A DNA stretch of 64,000 nucleotides from Sympetrum striolatum (GCA_947579665.1 OX388350.1:88555152-88619151), one strand, 5' to 3'. Counted from the first letter of the stretch, positions 1-11,129 are shown. Numbers and translations: made by a program. The notes: generated by a model from the letters alone, not told the origin.

Positions 1-486
1 GTTTCTTTATTAGAAAACTCAACAAAATTCTTTAAAACTACATATAATGTCTTGACTGTTTGGTCAAAATATTTCATACTTGTAGTGGATGATATTCCGA
101 AAAACACAGATAGTGATACGAAACTTATATTTAGTTTAAGTTTCATGAAAGTCAAAACAATTCGATCACATAGATGAAGACTGAAATTTCTTTTCGACTT
201 TTCAATTACCTCTGAACAGTGAACGATCTTATCCAGGAACTCAAAACTGCCTATACCTGTCAATGCATTAAGGTCCTTGTTACTTTTCATTATATCCATT
301 ACTGTGGCCTTCGGAGTAATCACCCACATCCCTGTCTGCACTGCTTTGTTCTCCTTGGTGCTTGCTACATTTGGAGATTCCTCAGAAAGTTGCAACAGAG
401 CCTCTGCCGCCCGTACATCTCTCTCATTTCCATCCTCTTCAGAAATTAGACTGGTGGAGCTCCATTCATTTACTGCCTCGTTAGAT
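1..486 (-). CDS. THAP gene exon 3, partial (start of transposase-like domain)
   Basis: A strong acceptor (pyrimidine-rich, ending CAG at 489-487) opens this exon. All 486 nt to the window edge are open in the phase set by exon 2. An acidic, Ser-rich linker is followed by LTGIGSFEFLDKIVHC and a helical stretch typical of the region before the DDE core. Confidence 0.8.
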
Positions 487-1048
487 CTGACAAGGGTTAA
501 GAAAATCAATGTGTAACATATTTCAAGAAGATAATAACGTAACAAATTTCGATTATAAGATGCCCGGATTTAGCAATTACACGGAGATCTCTTACATCGT
601 CTGTCTAAGCATAGCCCTTTTTTTCCTCTCGGACCTCATATTCGCAACTTTATCACTAACTGGTTTATCAGCTACACCTTTTGGCAGATTAAATGCTGGC
701 ACGGCCGTCCTCTTGAGTCTCCTCCTTGCAGTAAATTCGTCTATTTAATTCCATGATAAGAAACAATTTAGAAATATATATAGGATGCAATTTTTTCTCA
801 CACCACACACTTCATTTTTAGTACTTACTTTGATAGAAAAAATCGGCATCTGCAAAATGGGTGCTGCAAGCACAAGCTGTTTTTGGCAACATTTTCCCAA
901 TTTTGAATATCGTTATCCATCTCTTCCGGAAAACTTCATTCTGCGGGAATTTGCGTAAAGACACATTTCCGGACGCTCGATTATTGCATTGAGGAACTGA
1001 ACAAATTTTATTGGACTTAAAAGTCTTCCTCCCAACGTTCGACGCCAT
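1..1048 (-). CDS. THAP zinc finger plus DDE_Tnp_4-like nuclease gene, 5' part (join of 829-1048, 596-740, 1-486)
   Basis: Three exons join in frame with canonical GT-AG borders and give 283 open codons that run off the left edge. Residues 16-65 are a THAP C2CH zinc finger: CSVPQC (C16, C21), FP at 34-35, W44 and CSTHF (C61, H64). The conserved AVP box of the THAP fold follows in exon 2. Exon 3 carries an LTGIGSFEFLD stretch and then a helical region (DRIVLTFMKLKLNIS), as in the segment before the DDE core of Harbinger/Kolobok-type nucleases (Pfam DDE_Tnp_4). The catalytic residues would lie outside the window. THAP domains bind DNA in the nucleus. The gene is either a young DNA transposon or a domesticated host gene; the lack of stops or frameshifts fits both. 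No TIR is visible within 1.3 kb upstream of the ATG. The family assignment comes from recalled patterns, not a search. Confidence 0.82.
596..740 (-). CDS. THAP gene exon 2 (AVP box, basic linker)
   Basis: The acceptor TAG at 743-741 follows a T-rich tract, and the donor GTAAGA starts at 595. The 145 nt take one base in and pass two on. The product reads RRLKRTAVPAFNLP, the C-terminal box of THAP domains, then a Lys/Arg-rich linker (MRSERKKRAMLRQ). Without splicing, the frame would stop at 594-592, directly at the donor. Confidence 0.8.
829..1048 (-). CDS. THAP gene exon 1 (zinc finger)
   Basis: Starts at the ATG at 1048-1046 and ends at a GTAAGT donor (828-823). It is 220 nt long, so one base is carried into the next exon. 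It encodes the C2CH finger up to FFYQ. The ATG lies 16 codons before the first Cys, as is usual for THAP proteins. Confidence 0.85.
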
Positions 1049-1154
1049 TTACCTAAGAGTAAATACCTTTCACTATAAACCAAAGAAGAAGATCAACCTC
1101 GATTTATCTTTGGGGAAAGAATTTCAGCCTTCCGAACACAAGAAACGCACCACA

Positions 1155-1200
1155 GTGACGGTCAGTTAGAACTATGACGGTCACAATGACGGTCAGTTAC
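1155..1200. repeat. TGACGGTCA motif repeated three times upstream of the THAP gene
   Basis: TGACGGTC occurs at 1156, 1175 and 1187, and the outer two copies extend to TGACGGTCAGTTA. The cluster lies about 110-150 bp upstream of the THAP ATG, so it could be a promoter element or a transposon-end remnant. No TATA box is obvious. Confidence 0.35.
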
Positions 1201-2392
1201 TAGTTACTTCCAATCCCCTCTATGTCCGCCATGACACTTTACAGTGCTGCACTCTACAGCTCAGTTTATTCGCGAATACTAACATATTGTTTTTTCGTGA
1301 TTTTGCGGCTTTGATACAGTGTTATCAAGGTTTGATCGAGTAATTCGAACATTTTGGAACACAAATTGTAGTTTGAGCAATGTGTAACACGAAGTAATTT
1401 TGTTATTTTCGCGTTTCGAAAGGTTTAATAGGTAAATAAGCAGGGGCTTGTTTTCATTTTGCCAATTTTTACTGCATTGAGCCCCAATTATGAATTAGAA
1501 CAAACATTTGCACAAGCAGAAAATCTCTAAGTATCCTGATAAGCTATTATAATGTATGATAGAGTAGCTTTATCTCATTGCGGTAAACGATTATTAAGGA
1601 ATTTTTATGCCATACTTGGTATTGATCGATTAAAAACTAAGTCGGATTAATGCATTATAATATACATAAAATTAACATTATAATAATCAACGAGGTTTTA
1701 ATACAGTTTTTGGAAGGTTGGCAGATGATTCGTTTTCTATATTGCTCTAGCAGACGACACCGGTATCCGAGAAGTTTACATTGCAAGCATGCTTTATTTT
1801 CCATGATAAAAGGAATTAAGAGGACTTTGAGAAAAAATCGAACATGATCGTTAGTAAAAGGTTCATTTAAACTATCTGCGTCCATGTCATAGGATAGACA
1901 AGCTCCTGAGTCCCGCACGAGAGGAAAATAAAACCCCAAAAATAGATGTAGTTAAATGTAGTTATGATTAAATTAGCGAAGTAGCTGTTTCTTCGCCAGC
2001 CAAAGCATTTGCTTAGTCCATAGCACTGTCTATGTGCACTTTTGTACATTATTTGTAAAAAAAGTTACATTTAAGACCATTTTAAATGCATTATAATGGA
2101 ATTTTATAATATATAAATATTCATATAGTACATTAATATAGTTTTTAATGATTTCTTGGACAAAAAGTTGTGTACAGCTTTTCTGCGATGCACATTGCTT
2201 TGTTGGATTGGGTTCAAAATCCTCTCTTGGCTTTGCAATAATTGCAGATTCTCAGCGATTATTTCAGGTAACCCATAATGATGTACAGTATTTATTTTAT
2301 TGTGCGGTAATTTGTGAAATTATGCCTTTTCTCTTTAATACCGAAACTTCATGGTTAAGTAATGTAATGAAAACAATAATATACATTTTTGG
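1201..2392. other. No gene seen
   Basis: AT-rich sequence upstream of the THAP gene. Open frames are short, overlap on both strands and resemble no family I recognise. Confidence 0.5.
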
Positions 2393-2965
2393 GTAAAATT
2401 GTCGAAGAGGACTGTTTGGAAAATTTTTTTTTTTATATAAAGAATCGCCCTATTTCGATGATTTTTTCAGGGGAGACACTTGAAATATTGCGGCTTATTA
2501 CGCAAGTAATAAAAACAAAGTATCTCGTGTAATTACTGAGATATATGGTTTATAGTGACCGAGGTACTGGAATGGCCATGTTTGAAGTGTTAGTTATGGC
2601 GTTTGGACGCCAGATGTCGCGGTAATCGACGAGTTTCACCTCTTGGAAGTAGGAAAAAATCTCGAATATTAGCTCTCATACGGGCGCTAACTTTTAAAGA
2701 AACTGATGAAATAATAACCTGAAAAGATGAAATGAAGCCAAAAAATGAGGCATATTATCCAGAAAATACAGTAAATAATCAGGGATTATGTTAATCATTA
2801 ACAGTATGCACGTAAACAAACGTTGTAGTTGAAGTGGATGGGTTGAGTTGGGTGGGCGGTATTCCTTCATTTACATCGTAGTAATGAGGTATAAATAATC
2901 CACTTTACCCATAATTTATCGAAAATAAATTGTAAAAACTATGCTTTAACCCAAAAACTAATTCA
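2393..2965. repeat. Dispersed repeat A, copy 1
   Basis: About 570 bp, nearly identical and in the same orientation to 14717-15290. Both copies start TAAAATTG(T/A)CGAAGAGG and end just after ACCCAAAAAC. No coding potential was seen. It belongs to a family with further pieces at 3555-3890, 11130-11480 and 14262-14716. Confidence 0.8.
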
Positions 2966-3000
2966 TTTAAGTTTTTAACGGAAGACATTGTTTTTGGCGT

Positions 3001-3344
3001 TAATGTTGCTTTGTGTTAAGAAAAAGATAGTCACCCTCACGTTCGGATCGCAAGCTATAGTTGGCCTGCAAGCTAAGTTGGCTTCCAAGGTCTTTTAAGG
3101 GTAAATCACTGCTTTCGTCGCAAATGTTGCTCGGTGTTAAGAAAAAGAAAGTCACCCTCACGTTCGGATCGCGGGCTATAGTTGGTTTGCAAGCTAAGTT
3201 GGCTTCCAAGGTCTTTTAAGGGTAAATCACTGCTTTCGTCACAAATGGAGCTTTGTGTTAAGAAAAAGAAAGTCACCCTCACGTTCGGATTGCAAGCTAT
3301 AGTTGGTTTGCAAGCTAAGTTGGCTTCCAAGGTCTTTTAAGAGA
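3001..3344. repeat. 121-bp minisatellite, about 2.8 units
   Basis: The landmark GTTCGGAT occurs at 3041, 3162 and 3283, an exact 121-bp period. Units differ by a few bases. Overlapping minus-strand open frames here only reflect the repeat and are not genes. Confidence 0.9.
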
Positions 3345-3554
3345 TAAATAAATTTTTATCGTATGATATATACATTTTATATTGAATAAATGGTAAAATT
3401 ATTGCTAAAATTGCTAATTATTCTAAACGAAGAGAAGAACAAGTACAACAGCGGAAAGAAACGCAGGACTGAAGTATGTTTATAGATTAGCAGCAATCTT
3501 CTTATTGATATAATTGTTAGTTCTGAAAATAACCGTTTGGTTATAAATCGGACG

Positions 3555-3890
3555 GGCTAAATTTGTCGATGAAGACTGTTTTGAAAAAAAATATTTTTTT
3601 ATTAAAAATAGCCCTATTTCGATGATTTTTTCAGGGAATACAAGTTAAATTTTAAGTAAAATATGCCTGCTTTTAGCAATTGAAGTAGCAGAAATGCATA
3701 ATAATTATGGATATTGTTCATTTTTACGTAAAATTTTGACTCAAAAATACCTGTAAACGAGTCATGAATTGTCAAAAAACAGGTAAATCAGTCGATTATT
3801 ATACACACCCAGCACCCCTTTTCACTCAACGAGACCCGTAACCGAGTAGGAAATTGGGAAAAAACAGGTAAATCAGTCGAATATTACACC
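3555..3890. repeat. Dispersed repeat A family, fragment
   Basis: Shares long stretches with the reverse complement of 14530-14716, such as CAGCACCCCTTTTCACTCAA and the CAGGTAAATCAGTCGA blocks. No coding potential was seen. Confidence 0.65.
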
Positions 3891-3896
3891 CACCCA

Positions 3897-4060
3897 GGGG
3901 CCATATTATGTAACTCGTCGGTTTGGAAGCAGTTGGTTCGATTTCAAATCCAACCGACTGGAGAGGAAACCGTGATCTCTTACCGACTCGGCCTCTAAAT
4001 CCTATTCTGTAGCATCGTCGGGCAGAAAACTACCAAACCGACTGCCCCCACCCACTTTAA
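3897..4060. repeat. CCGACT-rich palindromic repeat (MITE-like)
   Basis: Starts GGGGCCATATTATGTAACTC and contains repeated CCGACT/AGTCGG words in both orientations. Related sequence flanks 8833-11038 on both sides (8720-8832 and 11039-11137), where the end reads GAGATACAGAATATGGCCCC. The ends are not precisely defined. Confidence 0.45.
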
Positions 4061-4581
4061 GGGGAAACATCCAAGCATTTCCGAAAGTGACGGTCACGTG
4101 CTTCATCTCAACCAATGAGAGGGCAAACGAGTAGACAAATGAAGAATGAAACAAGGCGTGCAAAAGCAGATGTAAATATCGATGATATGTATGAAATTTT
4201 AGGTAACTAAGATTTGTTGTTGTCATTTGTTGATTTCTTACCAAAGTTTTGAAAGAAATCTTACAGGGAAGATATTTATAATTGCATTAGTTGGTTTGTA
4301 TGGTCTTAAATGGTTGAATTTAACAGACATTGCTTGCAGAAGATTTTCCATTGCCCAAATTCGAGCACACTTATGGTAATAAAATATCGATATCTAATAT
4401 ACTACCGTAGAATGGGGTTACTTTGTGACAGATTTCGGACATTTTCATTCTCTCGCTGAACAATTACCAACGTAAACGCGAATTGATAATGGCATAACGT
4501 TCCTACACCCTTCCCTCATACAATTGTATGTTCTACAAATCCGCATCTTTAATACAAACAGCTATATTTTGGTTTAAAGTT

Positions 4582-4620
4582 GTCACAAAGTTGCCCCGCC
4601 GGGTGGGGCAACTTTGTGAC
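4582..4620. promoter_or_regulatory. Subterminal palindrome of the Tigger TIR motif, left
   Basis: GTCACAAAGTTGCCCC (4582-4597) faces its perfect complement GGGGCAACTTTGTGAC (4605-4620). The word is the inner half of the TIR, so these are plausible extra transposase binding sites. Confidence 0.6.
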
Positions 4621-4758
4621 AGCATTTTTTTTGGCTGAATATGGTCGTAAAAACAAAGATTCTCATAAAGTTACCACATCAAAAGTTTATTTACGTTATC
4701 TACAATTGGTTTTTTCTTTGACAACGTTACAATTGTATTAAAAATCATTAATATATCC

Positions 4759-6557
4759 CTAATCAAGATCTTTTACCTCAAAGATGCCTCGCTTGCCTAC
4801 CAGCTTAGGGGGTTCAATTGCGTACAAAACCTCTTCTTTTGAATACAAAATAGCGTCTTCGCGGGCCGGCCATTTCCAGTATATTTTGGACCTCTCTATA
4901 GTGCTGACAATGTACCCCTCAGGTTGAACTTCCGTCACTCTGCCCGGGAAAAGTTTTCCTTCGAAGTTTACTGCTACAAAATCATCCACCTTGAAGGTGC
5001 TTTCTCCGGAACCCGTACCGTGGACCCTCAGGACGCAGCTAATATTTGAAATCGCCGAAGTGGTAGGAGTGTCCGTTTCCGATAGGTTTTCGAAACTTTT
5101 GGAGAGCATTACGGAGTCACTAGGATCTTCTTCTGACCACCTTACGTTGTCGTCGTGCTGGCCATCCGAAGACGATTCGCTGTCACTGCTTTCTTCTGCG
5201 ATGTCGTTCTCAAGAGAAGACTTCTTCCTAGGTCGTCTAGCTCTGGTACCGGAAGAAGAGCTGGCCTTCTATTCGGCTGTCCGATTTCTCATCCTGCTGG
5301 CTTCGTGTACGTCGGCAACGGATATGCTTTTCCCGCTGGGACATCGAGCTTCTTCCTCCTGTTTGTGGTCCGCTTTCCAGTCACCTCTTCTCTCTTTTTG
5401 TTTAATTTCTCCAAGAAAACATCTCCTACGACGTCTGTCATGGATTCCAAACTTTCCTCGAGTACTGATTTTGGAAGCCGTTGGAGAACCTGCGTCTTGT
5501 CCAGGGGGAAAATCCCGGTCTTCCGGAATCCCGACTTCAGGTTTTTTCCAATATTTTCTTCCAATTGGATCATCACTTTTTTTAGTAGACCGGGCAATTC
5601 GTCCTTTGGCACGGATGTGCAGCGGCTTCCAGAGGTTGATTCTTTCCATTCCGCCAAAACTGAACGCCAAATTATTTTCAGGCCACGAAAAACGGCGACG
5701 TCTAGAGGCTGCAGTAGGTGAGTCGCATTTGGTGGGAGCGCGATGAACTTTACACTATTTTCTTCACACAGACGAAGCACTTCGAGGCTGATGTGGGAAC
5801 TTAAATTGTCCCCGATGAGAGCTTTTGAACCATCTTGCTTTTTCAATATGGGGAGCATTAGTGACACAAACCAGTCCTCGAAAACTTGGTGATCGAACCA
5901 ACACGATTTTGTTCGATTATACCGGGCCCCCTCTGGTCCATTTTCTGTCCACGTTGACCAAAGCTTTTCTGCTTTGTAATTGACGTAAAGTGGAGCCAGT
6001 TCTCCCGCAGCATTTCCACAAACCATAATCGAAGTACAGGCTTTTGATGCGTTTTGAATTTTATCGGGATACTTTGCTCCTCTTCTAGTTATAACTTTTT
6101 TGCTCCCTGGATCATCTTGCACATTTGTTTCATCGTAGTTCCAAATGTTTTCGGCCCGAATACCGTCTAGCTCCTTTTCCAGATGGCCAAAAAACGTGTC
6201 AATCACTTCTTGATCCGTTGAGGCCCTTGCATAAGTGATGTTTTTTGACACGCGTTCAGAGATGATATTTTTGTGGCGATTCATAAAAGAGAGTGCCCAC
6301 TCTTTACCAGGAAAGTTGTCATCTTTAAAGCAGAAACTTTTCTTCCCGTTCGGTCGAGATACGCCTTCACTACAGAACGTAAGTCAAACGTTGTCATTGG
6401 GAAGCCGAATGAAGACATTGCGATTGTATGAGCAATCAACCTCTTCTCCTCCTCTTCCGTAAAAACAGGTTGACGACCAACCTTTTGAGCTGGTCGATCG
6501 ACTAAACCCCGGGCCTGTTTGGTCTTCAACCACAGGGTGTTCCGATGAATATTAAAC
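4759..6557 (-). pseudogene. Tigger-like transposase exon 2 (DDE_1 core, SH3-like tail), two frame breaks
   Basis: Opens after a good acceptor (TTATCCTCTTAG) with the second DNA-binding domain (VFTEEEEKRLIAHTIAMSSF to YLDRTGRKVS). A one-base frame break near 6325 shifts the reading into a long frame that carries the DDE_1 core. Counting from the internal Met at 6284, the acidic triad is D51 (NYDET), D159 (IGDNLSSH) and D195 (QPLDVAVF), the pogo/CENP-B pattern. A second break near 5265-5290 (TGA in one frame, TAG in the next) separates the core from a Ser/acidic linker and a C-terminal domain (VDDFVAVNFEGKLFPGRVTE) that resembles an SH3/Tudor fold; the stop is at 4761-4759. An unrecognised intron at the second break cannot be excluded. 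Long plus-strand frames over 4991-5746 are antisense shadows. Confidence 0.85.
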
Positions 6558-6892
6558 CTAAGAGGATAAACAGACAACACATGAGACAAAGATGACGGAA
6601 ATGCATAAGGAAGTAAAAACAAGAAAAAATCGAACATGTAAACCAAACTACGCGGAAAATGGAAGTGTAATAGGGACATCCATCAAAGATGTCTAACAGA
6701 AGTCGGCTCCTCAGAAATCTAATGAACGCATCTATTTCAAACATCAAGATGACCGTCTATTTGGTGTCTGTTGAAGTTATATTAGACCTGTAGAAGTCAA
6801 ATAGACGGTCGCCTAGACGTCTATATTAGCCTCATCTATTACATGTCTATTTTCCGTGTGACAAGGTATCGGTATGAATAATAATCACGAAC

Positions 6893-7014
6893 CTTTCAGA
6901 TGCTGCCCTTAATGACAATTTCTTGGAAAGGACCAACTGAATGGCATTATTCAAGGTTTCTTGTGTATAATTTTGGTACGGCCGTGCACCAATCTTCCTT
7001 TTATAGTTTCTCAT
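6893..7014 (-). CDS. Tigger-like transposase exon 1 (psq helix-turn-helix)
   Basis: ATG at 7014. The 122 nt encode MRNYKRKIGARPYQNYTQET and a helix-turn-helix of the CENP-B N-terminal type ending RAASER. The donor GTTCGT follows at 6892, leaving two bases. Joining to the acceptor at 6558 restores the usual ...SERFNIHRNTLW continuation in frame. Confidence 0.75.
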
Positions 7015-7068
7015 CACTCTTTACACGCTGCAAATCAACAAAACAATATAATTTTAATTAAAAACATA

Positions 7069-7106
7069 GTGGGGCAACTTTGTGACAGTGTCACAAAGTT
7101 ACCCCA
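7069..7106. promoter_or_regulatory. Subterminal palindrome of the Tigger TIR motif, right
   Basis: GTGGGGCAACTTTGTGAC runs into GTCACAAAGTTACCCCAC, a second head-to-head pair of the TIR word. It lies just upstream of the transposase ATG, so it could also affect transposase expression. Confidence 0.55.
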
Positions 7107-7508
7107 CGAAGTGTCAACATTTCAGTTTTATCCTTATATCTTAAACAAATATGATTTGATTAAATTTATATTGCAGTATATTTTAGCCTACATATAATCA
7201 ATCAAATGTACATACCTGTTTTTGGTATATTTCTGGTACGGACAGGTCGAGCACACAAAGTTTACAGAGTTTCAACAAAGCACGCAAAAACACGATTCAA
7301 TCTGTCGGCGGCTAGAGTGACTCCAGAACAGAGGATCTTCAAAAGGCTGCGGTTAGGTGTTTGGGCATGTCAGGCTTGACTGTAGCGCGGCCAGCGCGGC
7401 TCATATATTTGCGGCGGCTATTGGTCGCAACGCGAGATTTAAAATACGAAAAATCGAGCGTGTGTCACAAAGTAACCCCTGCAGTCACAAAGTAACCCCA
7501 TTTTACGG

Positions 7509-8832
7509 TATCAGCCCTACAGTGAATCCCTAAATTTCGTAGTTTTATTAACTGGAAGTCGGTGCGTGATTTTCAGAACTTAGTATCAGTGAAAGAAGTA
7601 GAAAATTAGTAAGTACATAGAACCTTCGATACACTCACTGACTGATTTCTTGGAGGTTAGATTTCCACGAATTCCTTAGGTGCTTCATAAAGTTCTTGTT
7701 GGAACTGTTGCTGTCTTCAAATCAGTTTACTATTGGTCAGCTAGTAAGACCTCGATTCGTATAAACGGATAGGTATCTTTTCTTTTTTATATTTGCTACA
7801 AAAGCAAAATCCTCTCGTCTCCTTTTGAACCAAAGTACTGCAACTTTCGACTGTAGCACTTCCTTGTACGTAATTAATACTTGTAATTAGTTTCGCCTGG
7901 ATTAACTATACACTCTACAAATATTATTCAATTATCTTGGCCTTTCATATATTGCTGAAATATATGATTTTAATGGAATCTAATGGTAAAATTGTGGGTA
8001 ATTTTCTAGTTTCACGGTGTTTGGGAGAAATTCTATACCTCCTTTACTACTGAAGATATACATACCATTCTTACACCATATTATAGAGGAAGGATTGCAG
8101 GTTATATATATGATAAGCAATCTCTTCTAAGTGCTGCCATTTCGGAGAAAATTCTATCCAAAAACGACAAATTTTCGACGTTTTTCGTCTGCTATTAGAA
8201 AATTACCAAATTGTGTTTTAAAATGAACAAAAATTATACCATCCACGTCAACTAAAAGTTAATCATTATACGTTTAAAAATTAGAAAATTCGATCGCATG
8301 AAATCCTATGACTAGGTTTAATCTATTTCTCTATTATTCATAGTTTTCTTCAAGCGGGGTCATTATTTATCCATAGTCGAGTCTCGCACGGGGAAACAGT
8401 AACATATGTTACGGATGTTAAGCGTTCCCCAACACTTTACCTAATGAATTATTGATGGTTATTTACATTTATTATTAAAAGATTAAAACGTTTATTTTAT
8501 TCCACGTCCTTGGACAGATGCACGCTCCAAGAAACGTAATACATACGTGCATCCATATGTGCTATGGCGTACATCATTTTGCATCTAAAAGCGAGAATCG
8601 CATTCATTTTATGCGATCGCATGTCTTATTGCGGCTTTATTTTACATTCTGCTAATTACGGGCATTCAATTAACTCATTTGCCTTGATGATATTGTTAAA
8701 TATGCACACACTTGCCACAGTTCGTCTGCTAACCGACTGACTCCTATCGCTACCGACTCCTTTTCATTATCGGTAGAATTCTCCGGATTCTACCGACGAT
8801 GGCTAGCCGTCGTACCGACGCAGGAGCTTCCA
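7509..8832. other. No gene seen
   Basis: AT-rich sequence with no open frame of note. The last 110 bases (8720-8832) belong to the CCGACT-rich repeat that also continues at 11039. Confidence 0.5.
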
Positions 8833-11038
8833 GGGCGTCAATTTTGTAATAATTCCGACCCGAATGGAATTCAGTTTTCCTCGGAATTATACGTCATCAT
8901 GGCGCTTTCTCCGAGTGGAATTGCTGGAACGATTTTTTAACCCATAATTCCGGTTTCCGCCGGAATTAAATTCCGCAGGCGGGTAAAATTTCTTCCGCCT
9001 ACAAAAAGTAGGTGGAATTCCAAGGCGGAATTTTTAGTAAACAAAAATCATGCAGGTGTGGAGAGAGAGAGTTGAAATGGGTTGGATTCTAAGAAGAATA
9101 GTTACCTGACTGATTTATTATTGCAGTTATTCATTAGATATACGTTATATTTAAAATAGCAAACAAAAACCCGTGACTTATCAAATTACTAGAATATGTC
9201 ACTTCAATTAATGAATTACACTATAAGTCATTCAATGCTAACAAGCCCTCAAAGAAGATGTGCTGCCTATTTTTGTGTATACCCTAACCATGCAATAAGT
9301 TTTAGCAATTTTAACTTTAATATCATACCAAAAGAAACTGGATGACTCAATGAACAAAAAGAGAACTTTCATAATGGAATGAATGAAATGCCCTGTGTGG
9401 TTTCCAAATAAATTTGTGGGGAAAAGTTATAGGATTGTTTATAAATCTCGAAATTACGACTTAGATATATTCAAATTACATTGTAGTAGGAGGAAATGGC
9501 ATCTTTTATAATTTCCAAGGCTTTCCGACGAAATAGTTATATAAAGGAAGAGAAATAAACCTCAAAGAGAAGTTTCAATTGCAAATACAAAGAACACATA
9601 TTAATCGTATTAGAAATCCAACGGTTGGGACTAAATTCATAATCTACAATACATTTCAAATACACAATTATTCTATTACTAAAAATATGCCCATTAAATA
9701 AAAACAAATAACATAATAAACATTCTTGATGAAAGGTTTTCTTAACGATGCAAGGGACCAAACGATTTAATTACATCATGTAAAGAGGTCCACCCGCTGA
9801 ATACTACATAACTCGTTATTTTCAATACTTTTTCATCAATACTTACGCTGCCATGTTATAAACTATACCAAACTGATACAGAAATTCACACTAAATTGGA
9901 GAACCCGCCTTGCATTTACTGCAAATTCGCATCTATTGCGTTATCGGTTAAGGGTACATGAAACTTCTTTTTGGTGCATAGGTGATGAATTGATGTATTT
10001 AATGCCATGCTACAATACTAAAATCCACCAAAGTAAGTTCTGCAAGATGAAACAGTAACATAATAATTGGTTGCAGAATCAAACTATCTGCTAAGAGCTA
10101 TCCTTAATAAACATATAGTAAACATGTTTACAATAAAGTAAATACATATATTTCCGCATTCGCAAAATTACTCTACAATATTCATAAATGACACAAATAA
10201 CTAAAACAATATTGCAGTCTGCTCATTCATAAAAAATATGGAAAAGCTGTATTTTGCCCTGCAAAATGAAAAATTTAACCGAAAAGTCTCTCATTTTGCA
10301 ATGAGTGAAGTATAGCTATTGACTACACAATAACTGGATGTAATGCGTTATAGACTTTCTATAAGTTTCTTGCTATGTCTTTGTCAAAATACGAACAAAG
10401 TAACTCCAAAAACGACATGTTATCGAAAGTGCAACATGGGCTACACTTTGAAACTATATTCATTCAGTCTCCGAAAGTATTTTGTCATTATAAAGGGAAG
10501 TATACCCTCCTCATTTCACAATATTACCAACAATTATCATGGTACTCAAGTTCACCCAATAATGCCTTTTCTTGTGCATGAAACATGGAAAATATCCATA
10601 TATACAATCGCACATGAAAGATTCAATCATCGCCATAAATTATTGAAGTGCAACCCATTCACTGGTTATACGCTAAATTGCTTCTATGTGCATTTATGAA
10701 TAATCCTGCATGAAATTATTAGCTGTCATTGTCTCCCCTCGACTATCTTACGATGTTAAAGAAATCAAAATAAACGAACTAAGAGCTAGCAGACTACCAA
10801 TTCTCGTCAATGTGCATGCGCAAGGATGAGAAATTAGTCAAGCAAGACAGCGAAGTGGAAAAACTGGAGAAACTAAGCGATATCCCTCCGAGTGGAATTA
10901 CTCCTCCCGCTCGTACGCGGAAATCGCTTACAAATTCGTAAAATTCAACAAACTCCATCCCATTCGGAATATTGCCTGGTGGCGGAATTTCGGAAATTCC
11001 ATTCCGTTCGTAATGGAATTATTACAAAATTGACGCCC
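8833..11038. mobile_element. Non-coding DNA transposon with 24-bp TIRs and GGAATT-rich ends
   Basis: The first 24 bases (8833-8856, starting GGGCGTCAATTTTGTAATAA) are the exact reverse complement of 11015-11038. The subterminal 150-200 bp on both sides are packed with GGAATT/AATTCC words, and CTCCGAGTGGAATT occurs near both ends. The 2.2-kb interior is AT-rich with no recognisable protein. The flanks (8720-8832 and 11039-11137) look like the two halves of a CCGACT-rich repeat, suggesting an insertion into it. I could not define a clear target duplication, so the superfamily is unassigned. Confidence 0.78.
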
Positions 11039-11129
11039 AGAATAGCATCGAGACCTCGCGGAGTCGGTTTGCGATCCCAACCGACTGCTTGGCTACCGTA
11101 CCGACGGGAAATGAGATACAGAATATGGC

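Larger units (their letters stand above)
4405..7508 (-). mobile_element. pogo/Tigger-like DNA transposon, nearly complete
   Basis: A 3.1-kb element with terminal inverted repeats CCGTAGAATGGGGTTACTTT (left) and CCGTAAAATGGGGTTACTTT (right, reverse complement). It is flanked by TA on both sides (4403-4404 and 7509-7510), the target duplication of the pogo branch of Tc1/mariner. Inside, on the minus strand, is a two-exon transposase with an N-terminal psq-type helix-turn-helix, a CENP-B-like second DNA-binding domain, a DDE_1 catalytic core and a C-terminal SH3/Tudor-like tail. The terminal motif GTCACAAAGT(T/A)(G/A)CCCC recurs as palindromes inside both ends. The coding region is broken in two places, so this copy is probably inactive. 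Confidence 0.92.

Noticed and set aside
3000..3330. Minus-strand frames with repeating SLQANYS-like residues
   Set aside because: They are read-throughs of the 121-bp minisatellite; the repeat period is not a multiple of three and no family matches.
4991..5746. 251-codon plus-strand frame, with a second plus-strand frame over 5155-5721
   Set aside because: Exactly antisense to the Tigger-like transposase; its composition mirrors the minus-strand coding sequence and it shows no domain.
10343..10699. 118-codon plus-strand frame in the 8.8-11.0 kb element
   Set aside because: No family resemblance, and the composition fits random AT-rich sequence; not enough to call a transposase.
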